This document shows, piece by piece, positions 34,924-43,128 of a DNA stretch of 64,000 nt. The notes under the pieces are model-generated. The model saw nothing but the letters and a program-made list of their open reading frames with translations. It did not search any database and was not told where the DNA came from. Source of the DNA: Azospirillaceae bacterium (GTDB lineage Bacteria > Pseudomonadota > Alphaproteobacteria > Azospirillales > Azospirillaceae); the NCBI GenBank assembly GCA_028283825.1, contig JAPWJW010000005.1, positions 62,001 to 126,000 on the forward strand. The letters run 5' to 3'. Numbering within the stretch: position 1 is the stretch's first letter; each line of letters starts with the position of its first letter. The position numbers and the translations under genes are program-made.

Positions 34924-37104
34924 ATGTCATTCAAGCAAAAAATCAACGTCACGATGGGTGGACTGCTGGCGGGAACCCTGCTGGCCTCCGCCGCCCTGGC
35001 GGACACGGCCCCCGCGACGGATGCCGGCAATGACCTGTCGGAGATCGTGGTCACGGCGCTGAAACGCGAAACCCGCATCCAGGAAACCCCGGCCGCCGTC
35101 TCGGTGGTGTCGGATGACGCCCTGCGCAACGCCAACATCCGTGAGTTCGACGACCTGGCGCGGGAAATCCCCGGGCTGGAGATCACCGACGCCGGCCCCG
35201 GCCAGCGCCGCGTCGCCATCCGCGGCATCCGCAGCGCCGGCGACAGCCAGGTCGGCATCTATTACGACGAATCCCCGCTGGTGAACCCGCCGGGCACCAC
35301 CAGCGATCCCGGCGCCAACACCAGCGATTTCCGCCTGTTCGACGTGGAACGGGTGGAGGCTTTGCGCGGTCCCCAGGGCACGCTCTACGGCGCCGGCGCC
35401 ATGGGCGGCGCCATCCGCGTCATCTTCAAGAAGCCGACCTTCGATTATGAGGGCACGGTGGACGTCACCGGCACCACGGTGGATGGCGGCGGCGAGGGCT
35501 ATCAGGTCAACGCCGCCATCAACGTGCCCCTGATCGACAACAAGCTGGCGGTGCGCGCGGCGGGCTTCAAGCAGTACAGCCCGGGCTGGATCAACAACCC
35601 CGGCCTGGGCCTGAAGAACGTCAATGACGACCAGTCTGAGGGCGGGCGCTTCCTGGCCCGCTTGCTGCCCACGGAATGGCTGACCCTGGACGCCCTGTTC
35701 TATTACCAGGACGACCAGGGCGGCCCCACCGGCTGGTCGCCCAGCGCCGGCCAGTACAATTCCATCGACAAGGCCTACCTGCCGTTCGACGACCGCACCC
35801 GCCTGGGCAGCCTGACGGCCAACGCGGACCTGGACGTGGCCAAGCTGACGGTCACCAGTTCGTACCAGAGCCGCAACTTCCTGATGACCCGGGACCCGAA
35901 CTACCTGTTCTCCATCCTCAAGGCCACCTCGGCCATGCCGGGGCTGTATTACCAGCCGCAGTCGGTCACCGACTGGACCAATGAGGTGCGGTTGCAATCC
36001 AGTGAGCCCGGCCGCCTGCAATGGACGGTGGGTGGATACTTCGAGCACCGCAACGCCAACGTCCTGTCCGAAGGCCACGTCATCGACAAGGACGGCTTCG
36101 ACGTCGATCCCGTGAAGCTCAGCCTGCAACGCTATATCGGCGACAAGCTGGACCAGGAGGCGGCGTTCGGCGAGGTGTCGTATGAGCTGATCGACAACCT
36201 GACCTTCACCCAGGGCCTGCGTTTCTACAACTACGACAAGACGGTTTCCGGCGCCACGACGGTGGGCCTGGCCGCCCTGGGCACGGCCGTCAGCCCCTAC
36301 AAGGAATGGTCCACCAACAACCAGGGCCTGCTGTACAAGAGCAACCTCAGCTACAAGTTCTCCGACCAGGTCTTCGTCTATTTCCAGGCGGCGTCCGGCT
36401 TCCGCCCCGGCGGCATCAACCAGGCCATCGGCCTGGCGACGGCGGCCCCCTACCAGCCCGACAGCCTGTGGACCTATGAGGTCGGGGTGAAGACCAGCTT
36501 CCTGGACGACCACCTGTCGGTGAACCTGACCGGTTACCGCACCGACTGGGACAACATGCAGGTCAGCCTGAACAGCGGCACCTTCTCCTACCTCGGTAAC
36601 GCCGGTTCCGCCCGCGTGCAGGGGCTGGAGGCGGAGGTAACGGCGACCCCCATCCCCGGCCTGCAAATCACGGCCAACGGCACGGTGCTGGGCGCCAACC
36701 TGACGGCGGACCAGATCGCCACCGGTGCTGTGGCATCCGCCACCACCGGCCGCGCCGGCGACCGCATCCCCAACATCCCGGAGCTGACCGCCACCCTGTC
36801 CGCCCAGTACGAATGGACCTTGGTGCCGGACTGGAAGGCCCTGGTGCGGGGCGACGGTTCCTACGTCGGGCCGTCATATTCCGACTTCCACCAGTCCAGC
36901 CAGTACCACGAGATCGGCGATTACACCGTGTTCAACGCCCGCGTGGGCGTGGAGCACCAGGGCTGGGGCTTCTTCCTGTTCGCCAACAACCTGCTGAACC
37001 GTGTGGCCCGCGTGTCCGCCGGCAACGTGCTGGGCGGTTCGCTGGAAACCGAGGTCACGCTGCCGCCGCGCACCATCGGCGCCAACCTCACCAAGTCGTT
37101 CTGA
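34924..37104 (+). CDS. TonB-dependent receptor of the sulfur region 2
   Basis: A 726-residue outer-membrane receptor. The signal peptide ends SAALA|DTA; a TonB-box-like LSEIVVTALKRE, plug motifs (PAAVSVVSDDALRN, ERVEALRGPQGTLYGAGAMGG) and a full barrel ending ANLTKSF are present. It belongs to the same nutrient-receptor group as the receptor at 30734 but is distinct in sequence, so the cargo may differ. RBS GGGGAGC precedes ATG 34924. An inverted repeat lies in its promoter. It converges on the rhodanese-fold gene. Confidence 0.88.
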   Translation: MSFKQKINVTMGGLLAGTLLASAALADTAPATDAGNDLSEIVVTALKRETRIQETPAAVSVVSDDALRNANIREFDDLAREIPGLEITDAGPGQRRVAIRGIRSAGDSQVGIYYDESPLVNPPGTTSDPGANTSDFRLFDVERVEALRGPQGTLYGAGAMGGAIRVIFKKPTFDYEGTVDVTGTTVDGGGEGYQVNAAINVPLIDNKLAVRAAGFKQYSPGWINNPGLGLKNVNDDQSEGGRFLARLLPTEWLTLDALFYYQDDQGGPTGWSPSAGQYNSIDKAYLPFDDRTRLGSLTANADLDVAKLTVTSSYQSRNFLMTRDPNYLFSILKATSAMPGLYYQPQSVTDWTNEVRLQSSEPGRLQWTVGGYFEHRNANVLSEGHVIDKDGFDVDPVKLSLQRYIGDKLDQEAAFGEVSYELIDNLTFTQGLRFYNYDKTVSGATTVGLAALGTAVSPYKEWSTNNQGLLYKSNLSYKFSDQVFVYFQAASGFRPGGINQAIGLATAAPYQPDSLWTYEVGVKTSFLDDHLSVNLTGYRTDWDNMQVSLNSGTFSYLGNAGSARVQGLEAEVTATPIPGLQITANGTVLGANLTADQIATGAVASATTGRAGDRIPNIPELTATLSAQYEWTLVPDWKALVRGDGSYVGPSYSDFHQSSQYHEIGDYTVFNARVGVEHQGWGFFLFANNLLNRVARVSAGNVLGGSLETEVTLPPRTIGANLTKSF

Positions 37105-37112
37105 TCCAGCAG

Positions 37113-37142
37113 GCCGGGACCCGGCAGGTGCCGGGCTCCGGC
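37113..37142. terminator. hairpin between convergent receptor and rhodanese genes
   Basis: GGACCCGGCA pairs with TGCCGGGCTCC with one bulged base and a GG loop; flanking GCC and GGC extend it. It lies between the two convergent stop codons and may act in both directions. Confidence 0.55.
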
Positions 37143-37148
37143 TTCCCC

Positions 37149-38420
37149 TCACAGGGCCCGGTAGCGCGTCAGCCCGTCCCGCCGCAGCTGGGCGATCACC
37201 TGCTGTTCCCAGGCGCTGTAGGCGGCGACGGCTTCGGCCGGCGGTGGCGCGGTGGGGCCCTTGGCGGGGGCCGGCGTGCCGTTCGCGGCGCCGTCCGGCG
37301 TGCCCGCCTGCAAGGGACCCAGGGCGTGGGCGTGCTCGGTGCCCAGCACGACCACGTCCTGCCATCCCATCTGCCGCAAGCCGGCGGCGGTGACCAGGGC
37401 GCGGACGCCGTCCAGGTCGGCCAGCACCAGCCGGGCGCCGGCCACGCCCACCTGCTGGTCCACCAGGGGCAACAGCCGGTCGCTGGGCAGGGGGCGGAAA
37501 CCGGGGATCAGGCCGGCGCGGTGTTCTTCCCCGCCGCGCACGTCGAATTCATACAGGGTGCGGCCATCGTCCCGGCGCCATTGTTCCAGCGTCGTCCGGT
37601 CGATGGTGACGACGCCGGCCTTGTCCGCCAGCCGCCGCGCCTGGGTTTGCGCGGCCGCCACGGCGGCGGATGACACGGGCGGCTGGGTCCGCGCCTCGGC
37701 CAGCGGGTGGCCCGCCAGGCTCCAGCCGATGATGCCGTGCTGCAGGGCCGCCACCGGGTTGGGCACGCCGGCGTCGATCAGCAACTGCGCCATGATGATG
37801 CTGCGCGCGTGGCCGCCGCTGGCGGTGACGATGGTGGTGCGCGGCGACGGCGCCAGGTCGGCCAGCCGGTACAGGATCTCCGCCGCCGCCACCTTGACGG
37901 CACCGGGTATGCTCAAGGGGCCGGCCTCGGTCGCCGGTCCTACGTCGATGACGACCAAATCGTCGCCGGCGTCGATGCGGGCCTTCAGGTCCGGGGCGGT
38001 GATCAGGGGGGTGCTGCGCACATCCGCCACCCAGGCGCCGAAGGCCTTGCACGCCACGTTGGTGCCCCAGAACACCTCGCCGCCGGCCGCACTCCAGGCC
38101 GTCAGGCCGCCGGACAGGATGGTGATGTCGCGATACCCCAGTTGGGCCAAGGCCTGGGCCGCGCGCTTGTCGCGGCCGGCCGTGTCGCCCAGCAGCACGA
38201 TGGGGGCGTCAAGCCGGGGAACCAGCGCCGCGATCTTGCGCTCAAGCGCCGGCAGGGGGACGGAGACGCTGCCGAAGGCGTGGCCCTCGGCGTACTCGAT
38301 GGCGTCGCGGACATCCAGGAAGGCGGTCTCCCGTCCCTGGCGCAGATGCTGGCGCACCGTCGCGGCCTTGGCGGTGCGGATGCCGGGTGAGGTGGTTCGG
38401 AAAGGGGGGGAGGCAGTCAT
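37149..38420 (-). CDS. triple rhodanese-fold protein lacking catalytic cysteines
   Basis: A 423-residue cytoplasmic protein with three rhodanese domains (about 20-115, 140-240 and 270-365). Each has the LDVRD / VIDVG / EFDVRG entrance strand and the GYRDITILSGGLTAW-type close. The catalytic loop normally reads C-x-x-G-x-x-R-S. Here domain 1 has LLGDTAGRDKRA, domain 2 has IVTASGGHARSI and domain 3 has LADLDGVRA, so the active-site cysteine is absent in all three. Sulfurtransferase activity of the classical kind is therefore unlikely. It may sense or bind a sulfur compound. It is close to the Rrf2 gene and two sulfur operons. ATG 38420 is chosen; longer starts lie in promoter-like sequence. Confidence 0.8.
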   Translation of the reverse strand: MTASPPFRTTSPGIRTAKAATVRQHLRQGRETAFLDVRDAIEYAEGHAFGSVSVPLPALERKIAALVPRLDAPIVLLGDTAGRDKRAAQALAQLGYRDITILSGGLTAWSAAGGEVFWGTNVACKAFGAWVADVRSTPLITAPDLKARIDAGDDLVVIDVGPATEAGPLSIPGAVKVAAAEILYRLADLAPSPRTTIVTASGGHARSIIMAQLLIDAGVPNPVAALQHGIIGWSLAGHPLAEARTQPPVSSAAVAAAQTQARRLADKAGVVTIDRTTLEQWRRDDGRTLYEFDVRGGEEHRAGLIPGFRPLPSDRLLPLVDQQVGVAGARLVLADLDGVRALVTAAGLRQMGWQDVVVLGTEHAHALGPLQAGTPDGAANGTPAPAKGPTAPPPAEAVAAYSAWEQQVIAQLRRDGLTRYRAL

Positions 38421-38819
38421 AACGGTCACCGCGGGAAAGGGGCGCTCAAACGGCGCTGTCGGTCGGCTGGGCGGGAGAAGTGGGCCGCACGTCGCGCGGT
38501 CCGGCGGGCCCGACATCGGTGGCCGGTGCCGTCCAGGCCTTCCCATCGGGGGACCGGATATGGATCGGGGCAGGGGGCGGGGATGCCCGCAAGGATGTAG
38601 CCGTTCAACCTTTCCCCCAATTCAACACGTGAAATTATGGATAAATATTCACAATCCACAGATTGAGAGTCAATTTTGAATTAATAACTATATTATAATG
38701 TTAAATATAAACGCGTTAAACCTTCGCGAGTGTTGCAATTCGCGCGAATGAATCTTATCTAAAAGGATTCCCTGGAATAACAGACGGCTAGCAAGGGGCG
38801 GCCGGGCGGCGGTGGCGGC
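38421..38819. promoter_or_regulatory. AT-rich promoter region of the rhodanese-fold gene
   Basis: The segment 38620-38710 is very AT-rich (for example AACTATATTATAATG) and should hold the promoter of the minus-strand gene. I see no coding region. No clear copy of the sulfur-region element was found. Confidence 0.45.
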
Positions 38820-39269
38820 CTAGATGTCGTACATCAGCACGAATTCGCGATCGTCCGACTTGCGCTGCATATCAGCGATGCTTGTTTGGTCCAGGATGTC
38901 CGCCATGGCGTCGCGCACGTCCAGCATCACGGCCCGGATGGCGCAGTTTCGCACATCCGTACAATCCTCGCAGGGCTTGAACGACCCCCGGCTGGCGCAG
39001 GCGATGGGGGCGATGGGGCCGTCCAGGATGCGGATGACCTGGCCGACCATGATGGTGTTGGCCGGCCGCGCCAGGGAATAACCGCCGCCGGGGCCCTTCT
39101 TGGAATTCAGGATGCCGTGCTTGCGCAATTCCAGCAGGATGGCGTCCAGGAATTTCTTGGGCAGCTGGTTCTTTTCGGCGATGTCCGAAATGAGGGAGGC
39201 GGGGCCGTCCGCGTTTTCCGCCAAGTAAATTAAGGCTTTAAGACCGTATTTCGCTTTATTGGATAACAT
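38820..39269 (-). CDS. Rrf2-family transcription regulator with cysteine cluster
   Basis: A 149-residue protein. The winged helix (YGLKALIYLA; ISDIAEKNQLPKKFLDAIL; KKGPGGGYSLA) is typical of Rrf2/IscR/CymR/NsrR. Four cysteines in the wing-dimer region (ACASRGSF, PCEDC, RNC) match the pattern that holds an Fe-S cluster in IscR and NsrR; here the spacing is CX8CX2CX6C. It may sense iron, NO or cysteine status; CymR-like cysteine control would suit its place next to the sulfur genes and cysE. Direct evidence for the DNA target is lacking. Confidence 0.9.
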   Translation of the reverse strand: MLSNKAKYGLKALIYLAENADGPASLISDIAEKNQLPKKFLDAILLELRKHGILNSKKGPGGGYSLARPANTIMVGQVIRILDGPIAPIACASRGSFKPCEDCTDVRNCAIRAVMLDVRDAMADILDQTSIADMQRKSDDREFVLMYDI

Positions 39270-39564
39270 ATAGGTCTTCTAAGTCTTCAAGGCGGACGCC
39301 GGCTTGGCAAGCGTGAGGCCAAGGGCCCGGCCAGGGCAGGCGATTTAGAAAGTAGGCTAAATAGACTAATTTTCAATCGGCGTAAAAGAGTTTTGGGGGA
39401 TGCGCCGACAGCGGAAAGCCGGGATAGGCCGCGCCCATGGCCGGGGGACGGCGTCGATCAGTGGATATATTGTCATTTATATTCGAATAACGCATGGGGC
39501 ATGTACTAAGGCTTCGTATCGTCACGCGGGATGAAACAAGACCATCGCCCCCCACGCTGGGACG
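39270..39564. other. intergenic spacer before the Rrf2 gene
   Basis: No gene is seen. It carries an AT-rich segment with GTCTATTTAG on the minus strand (about 39355-39370), close to the left half of the sulfur-region element, 90-100 bp before the Rrf2 start. Confidence 0.4.
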
Positions 39565-39888
39565 TTATTTATCGTGAGCATTCATGTATTCTCTCAGCGC
39601 CTGATTAATGCGGGTCTGATAGCCTCTCCCTCTGGGATGGGCGCGAAACCAGGCAATCAGATCCGCATCAAGACGTAGGGTCAACTGCGTCTTGATCGGT
39701 CGAAACATCATGCCACGCTTGGCATGGCTCCAATCAGTTTTCTCGGGCATGTCCGTCAGGTCGATTTGATCGTCCGGCATCGCCGCCAGGGCCGCGATTT
39801 CATCATGATCCAACTCGGCCTTGTTGCCGGGCACCACCAAGCGGGCTTTAGTGTTGATGGGGGCCGCTGATTTGCGCTTGTCGCTCAT
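39565..39888 (-). CDS. brnA: BrnA-family antitoxin
   Basis: A 107-residue antitoxin. The C-terminal DNA-binding part LTLRLDADLIAWFRAHPRGRG with YQTRINQALREYM is the CopG-like ribbon-helix-helix typical of BrnA (COG3514). It pairs with the toxin gene directly upstream and overlaps it by 41 bp. BrnA neutralises BrnT and represses the operon. Toxin-first order is typical of brnTA. Confidence 0.88.
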   Translation of the reverse strand: MSDKRKSAAPINTKARLVVPGNKAELDHDEIAALAAMPDDQIDLTDMPEKTDWSHAKRGMMFRPIKTQLTLRLDADLIAWFRAHPRGRGYQTRINQALREYMNAHDK

Positions 39889-40168
39889 ATTGTGCTCTCT
39901 CGCGTGGCGTGGCTTTGCGGGCGCTGATTATTCGTCCAGGTTCATTACTGTCGCTGGGCAATGTGTGGACCACGAATAAGGTCACCCCTGCCACCTGGGC
40001 CAGACTGCATATCGTATCGAAGCGATCCCCATCCGGGTGATCGTCCGGGTCCGTTAAAGCGTCAGGATCTTCAAGAGCGCGGGCTGCCGTATTGAAGCTG
40101 ACGCGATGCTTCTTGAGGTTCGTGGCTGCTTTCTTAGGATCCCACGTCCAGTCCACCCAACTCTCCAT
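39848..40168 (-). CDS. brnT: BrnT-family RNase toxin
   Basis: A 106-residue toxin of the RelE-like fold. WDPKKAATNLKKHRVSF, ALEDPDALTDPD and RIISARKATPRERAQYE are the standard BrnT motifs with catalytic Arg/His/Glu residues. BrnT is a ribonuclease that halts translation under stress; BrnA binds it. A small inverted repeat sits on the start codon, suited to autorepression by the BrnA-BrnT complex. The operon lies between the Rrf2 gene and cysE and has no sign of being part of a larger element. Confidence 0.88.
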   Translation of the reverse strand: MESWVDWTWDPKKAATNLKKHRVSFNTAARALEDPDALTDPDDHPDGDRFDTICSLAQVAGVTLFVVHTLPSDSNEPGRIISARKATPRERAQYERQAQISGPHQH

Positions 40169-40191
40169 GTAGTGACCAATATGTAACTACA
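40168..40191. promoter_or_regulatory. inverted repeat at the brnTA start
   Basis: TGTAGT and ACTACA arms are separated by 12 bp and abut the brnT start codon. It is probably the BrnA operator. Confidence 0.55.
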
Positions 40192-40270
40192 AATGAGGCA
40201 AAATTCAAGCCCTGCCGGGAGGGGCGACTTGACAGGTTTGCTGGAAGGCCAGTGTGCGCCCACCGCCCCG

Positions 40271-41141
40271 TCAGATCGAGTAGTTGAAGGAGTTGTAGGA
40301 CAGGTCGCTCAGCGTCTGGTCCAGCTGCTTGGTCGGCGCCCGGTTGCCGTCATCCACCTTCACCACCTTGGCCGGGATGCCGGCCACGGTGGAATAGGGC
40401 TCGGTCGAGCGCAGCACGACGGAGCCGGAGGCGACGCGGGTGTATTCGCCGATCTCGATATTGCCCAGGATCTTGGCGCCGGCGCCGATCAGGGCTCCTT
40501 TGCGCACCTTGGGGTGGCGGTCGCACACCTCTTTGCCGGTGCCGCCCAGGGTGACGTCCTGCAGCATGGTCACGTCGTCGCCCACCACCGCCGTCTCACC
40601 CACCACCAGGCCGGTAGCGTGGTCCAGGAAGACGCCCTGGCCGAAGGTGGCGGCCGGATGGATGTCGGTCTGGAACACCTCTGACGAGCGGCTTTGCAGG
40701 TACAGCGCGAAGTCGCGGGCACCGTTCAGCCACAGCCAGTGGGCCAGCCGGTGGGTCTGGATGGAATGGAAGCCCTTGAAATACAACACCGGCTCGATCA
40801 GCCGTTCGCACGCCGGGTCGCGGTCGGACACGGCGGCGATGTCGGCGCGCACGGCGGCGGCGATGGACGGATCGTCGGCCGAGGCCTGGTTGAAGGTGTC
40901 CACGATCAGCGCCTGGGACACCACGTCGTTCTTCAGGCGCGAGGCGATGCGGTGGAACACCGCGGATTCGAAGGAGGACTGGTTGATGATGGAATCAAGG
41001 AACAGCGGTCGCCAGCATGGGCGCCCCGGCCAGCCCGTCCTCGGCCTCTTGCCGGATGCGGTCCCACAGCGTGTCACCCGTCAACTGCGCCCCCGCTGTC
41101 TCACGACGCACCAAAGCCAGCCGTCCGCCCAGCACCACCAT
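40271..41141 (-). pseudogene. cysE: serine O-acetyltransferase with apparent frameshift near the N-terminus
   Basis: CysE makes O-acetylserine, the acceptor for sulfide in cysteine synthesis. The body (40271-41005) holds the helical N-domain and the left-handed beta-helix (HPAATFGQGVFLDHATG, LGGTGKEVCDRHPKV, AGIPAKVV), all intact. Upstream, the minus strand from ATG 41141 reads GDTLWDRIRQEAEDGLAGAP and MLAT, the normal CysE N-terminus, but in another frame that meets TGA. One extra base near 41006 explains the break (ACC-G-CTG-TTC for ACC-CTG-TTC). Translation of the body from GTG 41077 is possible but with a foreign N-terminus. Sequencing error or true mutation cannot be told apart here. Confidence 0.75.
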
Positions 41142-41432
41142 CGCCGTCCCCTACCTCACGCGACAGCGACGCGCTGTTGCCTGGAAGCTATAAATCCACC
41201 CGCCGGGCATCGGCAATCATGCAATGCTCAACGACTTGGCCCAATCCGGGGCCGAACGCTTGAGCGGTGCTCAAGGTTCCCCCGCGGACATATGTGGGTG
41301 GCCGCACGGGCCGATGCCACCCTCTCATATCGCCGAAATATTGCCCATAGCTTCTCAAATGTTTCCAATTCGGTCCGTGCAGGGCCGGGGTGCGTCCGAC
41401 ATCGGGGTGTTGGAAATCGCAATCATGGCCTG

Positions 41433-41453
41433 ATATTGTCAGATCCGGTCAGT
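41433..41453 (+). promoter_or_regulatory. 21-bp operator before the AraC gene
   Basis: The site begins ATATTGTCAGATCC and ends GGTCAGT. Its reverse complement recurs before the O-methyltransferase gene with 18 of 21 bases identical. It starts 26 bp before the AraC gene. The rest of the 41142-41478 gap shows no gene. Confidence 0.65.
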
Positions 41454-41478
41454 TGTTCCGGATCGGTCGGCCCGCCCC

Positions 41479-42299
41479 ATGCCCTTCTACCAGCCCGATG
41501 AAGACGATCCCGATCTCCAAGAGGATGGCGATTTCGATCCTGAGACCGTGGCCCGCGCCGTCGCCGTCTTCGGCGGCCACATGGTCACCAAGGGGCTGGA
41601 GATGCCGGTGCATGTGCACGGCAAGGCCCAACTGGTCCTGACCCTGCGTGGCATCGTCCGGTGCGAGGCGGCACAGAGCGTCTGGATCGTGCCGCCGCGC
41701 TGTGCCGTGTGGATACCCGGCGGCGTGGCCCACAGCGTGACCATGGCCGGCGATGTCGAGGTCTATTGCCTGTTCGTGGAACCGGACGCTGCACCCACGC
41801 TGCCCAGGCAATGCTGCACCCTGTCGATCTCCCCCCTGCTGGAACATCTGCTGCTGCACGTGGCACGCATGCCGGTGCTGTACGACGTCGACGGCGCCGA
41901 CGGCCGCATCGCCACCGTGCTGCTGGACCAGCTGTCGGCAGCACCGGTGGAAAAGCTGAACTTCCCCATGCCGGCGGACCTCAAGCTGCGCAAGGTCGCG
42001 GCCGCCCTGATGGCCGATCCCGCCGACCGCGCCACCATTGAGGACTGGGCCCGGCGCCTGGCCGTGGCGCCGCGCACCCTGACCCGCATCCTGCAGCGCG
42101 AAACGGGCATGAGTTTCGGCCGCTGGCGCCAGCAACTGCACATCCTGATCGCCCTGCAGCGCCTAGCCCAGGGGCGTCGGTCCAGGCGGTGGCGTTTGAG
42201 CTGGGGTATGAGGGCGCCAGCGCCTTCGTCACCATGTTCCGCAAGGCCCTGGGCAAACCGCCCGCCCGCTATCTGGCGGAACGCCGCGTCGCGGCCTAA
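41479..42299 (+). pseudogene. AraC-family regulator with frameshift inside the DNA-binding domain
   Basis: The N-terminal part is a cupin sensor (VHVHGKAQLVLTLRGIVRCE; VWIPGGVAHSV). The first helix-turn-helix (IEDWARRLAVAPRTLTRIL) and the junction LQRLAQG are intact; at about 42172-42178 the frame changes. In the other frame the normal ending is found (ASVQAVAFELGYEGAS, TMFRKALGKPPARYLAE), stopping at 42299. The break lies in GGGG, where GGGGG would restore the frame, so a sequencing error is possible. The gene precedes, and shares an operator with, an O-methyltransferase gene. Confidence 0.8.
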
Positions 42300-42309
42300 A
42301 GTCCGATCG

Positions 42310-42330
42310 ATTGACCGGATATGGCAATAT
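42310..42330 (-). promoter_or_regulatory. 21-bp operator before the O-methyltransferase gene
   Basis: On the minus strand it begins ATATTGCCATATCC and ends GGTCAAT, matching the site at 41433-41453 in 18 of 21 bases but inverted. It lies 100 bp before the methyltransferase start, suiting activation by the adjacent AraC protein. Confidence 0.65.
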
Positions 42331-42429
42331 ATTGTCCCGCTTGCGGAATGTGGTCAGGTGCCGCGTTCCCTATCCTGCCCCCGACGCCGCGCCTGATGCG
42401 CCGGCGGGTTTTGGCAAGGAATGGGAAAC

Positions 42430-43122
42430 GTGGATACACTCAGCAGCGGCCTGGTGGCGGACACCCTGAAACGGCTGCATGAAGAGGCGGAGGCGACCGA
42501 CGCCGCCCTGGCGCAGGCCCATGGCGATGTCATGGACGATCCGGACCGCATGATCAGCCAGTTCATCGAGGCCGAAACCCGGGACCTGGCCGGGCTATAC
42601 CATGGCCTGGCCGGCAATTTCCTGACCGTCTCGCCGGAATTCGGGCGTTTCCTCTACATGTGCGCCCGTGCCTGCAAGGCCACGCGCATTGTGGAGTTCG
42701 GATCCTCCATGGGCATCTCCGCCATCTACCTGGCGGCGGCGCTGCGCGACATGGGCGGCGGCCAACTGATCGGCACGGATCTGGAGCCGACCAAGGCGGT
42801 GCGGGCGCGGGCGAACCTGGCCGCCGCCGGCCTGGCCGACCTGGTGGAAATCCGGGTGGGCGACGCGCGCGAAACCCTGAAGGACGGCATCGGCGGCGAC
42901 ATCGACATGGTGATGCTGGATGGGGCCTTCACCCTGTACCTGCCCATCCTGAAACTGCTGGAACCGCACCTGAAGCCCGGCGCGCTGATCATCGGTGAGA
43001 ACGCCTTCGCGCAGGCGCCCGGCTACATCGATCATGTGCGCGATCCCCGCAACGGCTATCTCTCCCTGCCGCTGCCCTTTGATAACTGGCGCGGCAACGA
43101 GTTCACGCTGAAGACGGGGTAA
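42430..43122 (+). CDS. class I SAM-dependent O-methyltransferase
   Basis: A 230-residue cytoplasmic enzyme of the catechol/caffeoyl-CoA O-methyltransferase group. Motif I is VEFGSSMGISAIYLAAAL, the acidic residue GTDLEPTK follows, and IDMVMLDGAF holds the metal-ligand region. GTG 42430 is chosen because AAGGA at 42416-42420 directly abuts the alternative ATG 42421 and leaves it no spacing. The small-molecule substrate is unknown. The shared operator with the AraC gene suggests a dedicated, ligand-induced pair. Confidence 0.85.
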   Translation: MDTLSSGLVADTLKRLHEEAEATDAALAQAHGDVMDDPDRMISQFIEAETRDLAGLYHGLAGNFLTVSPEFGRFLYMCARACKATRIVEFGSSMGISAIYLAAALRDMGGGQLIGTDLEPTKAVRARANLAAAGLADLVEIRVGDARETLKDGIGGDIDMVMLDGAFTLYLPILKLLEPHLKPGALIIGENAFAQAPGYIDHVRDPRNGYLSLPLPFDNWRGNEFTLKTG

Positions 43123-43128
43123 GGGGTC

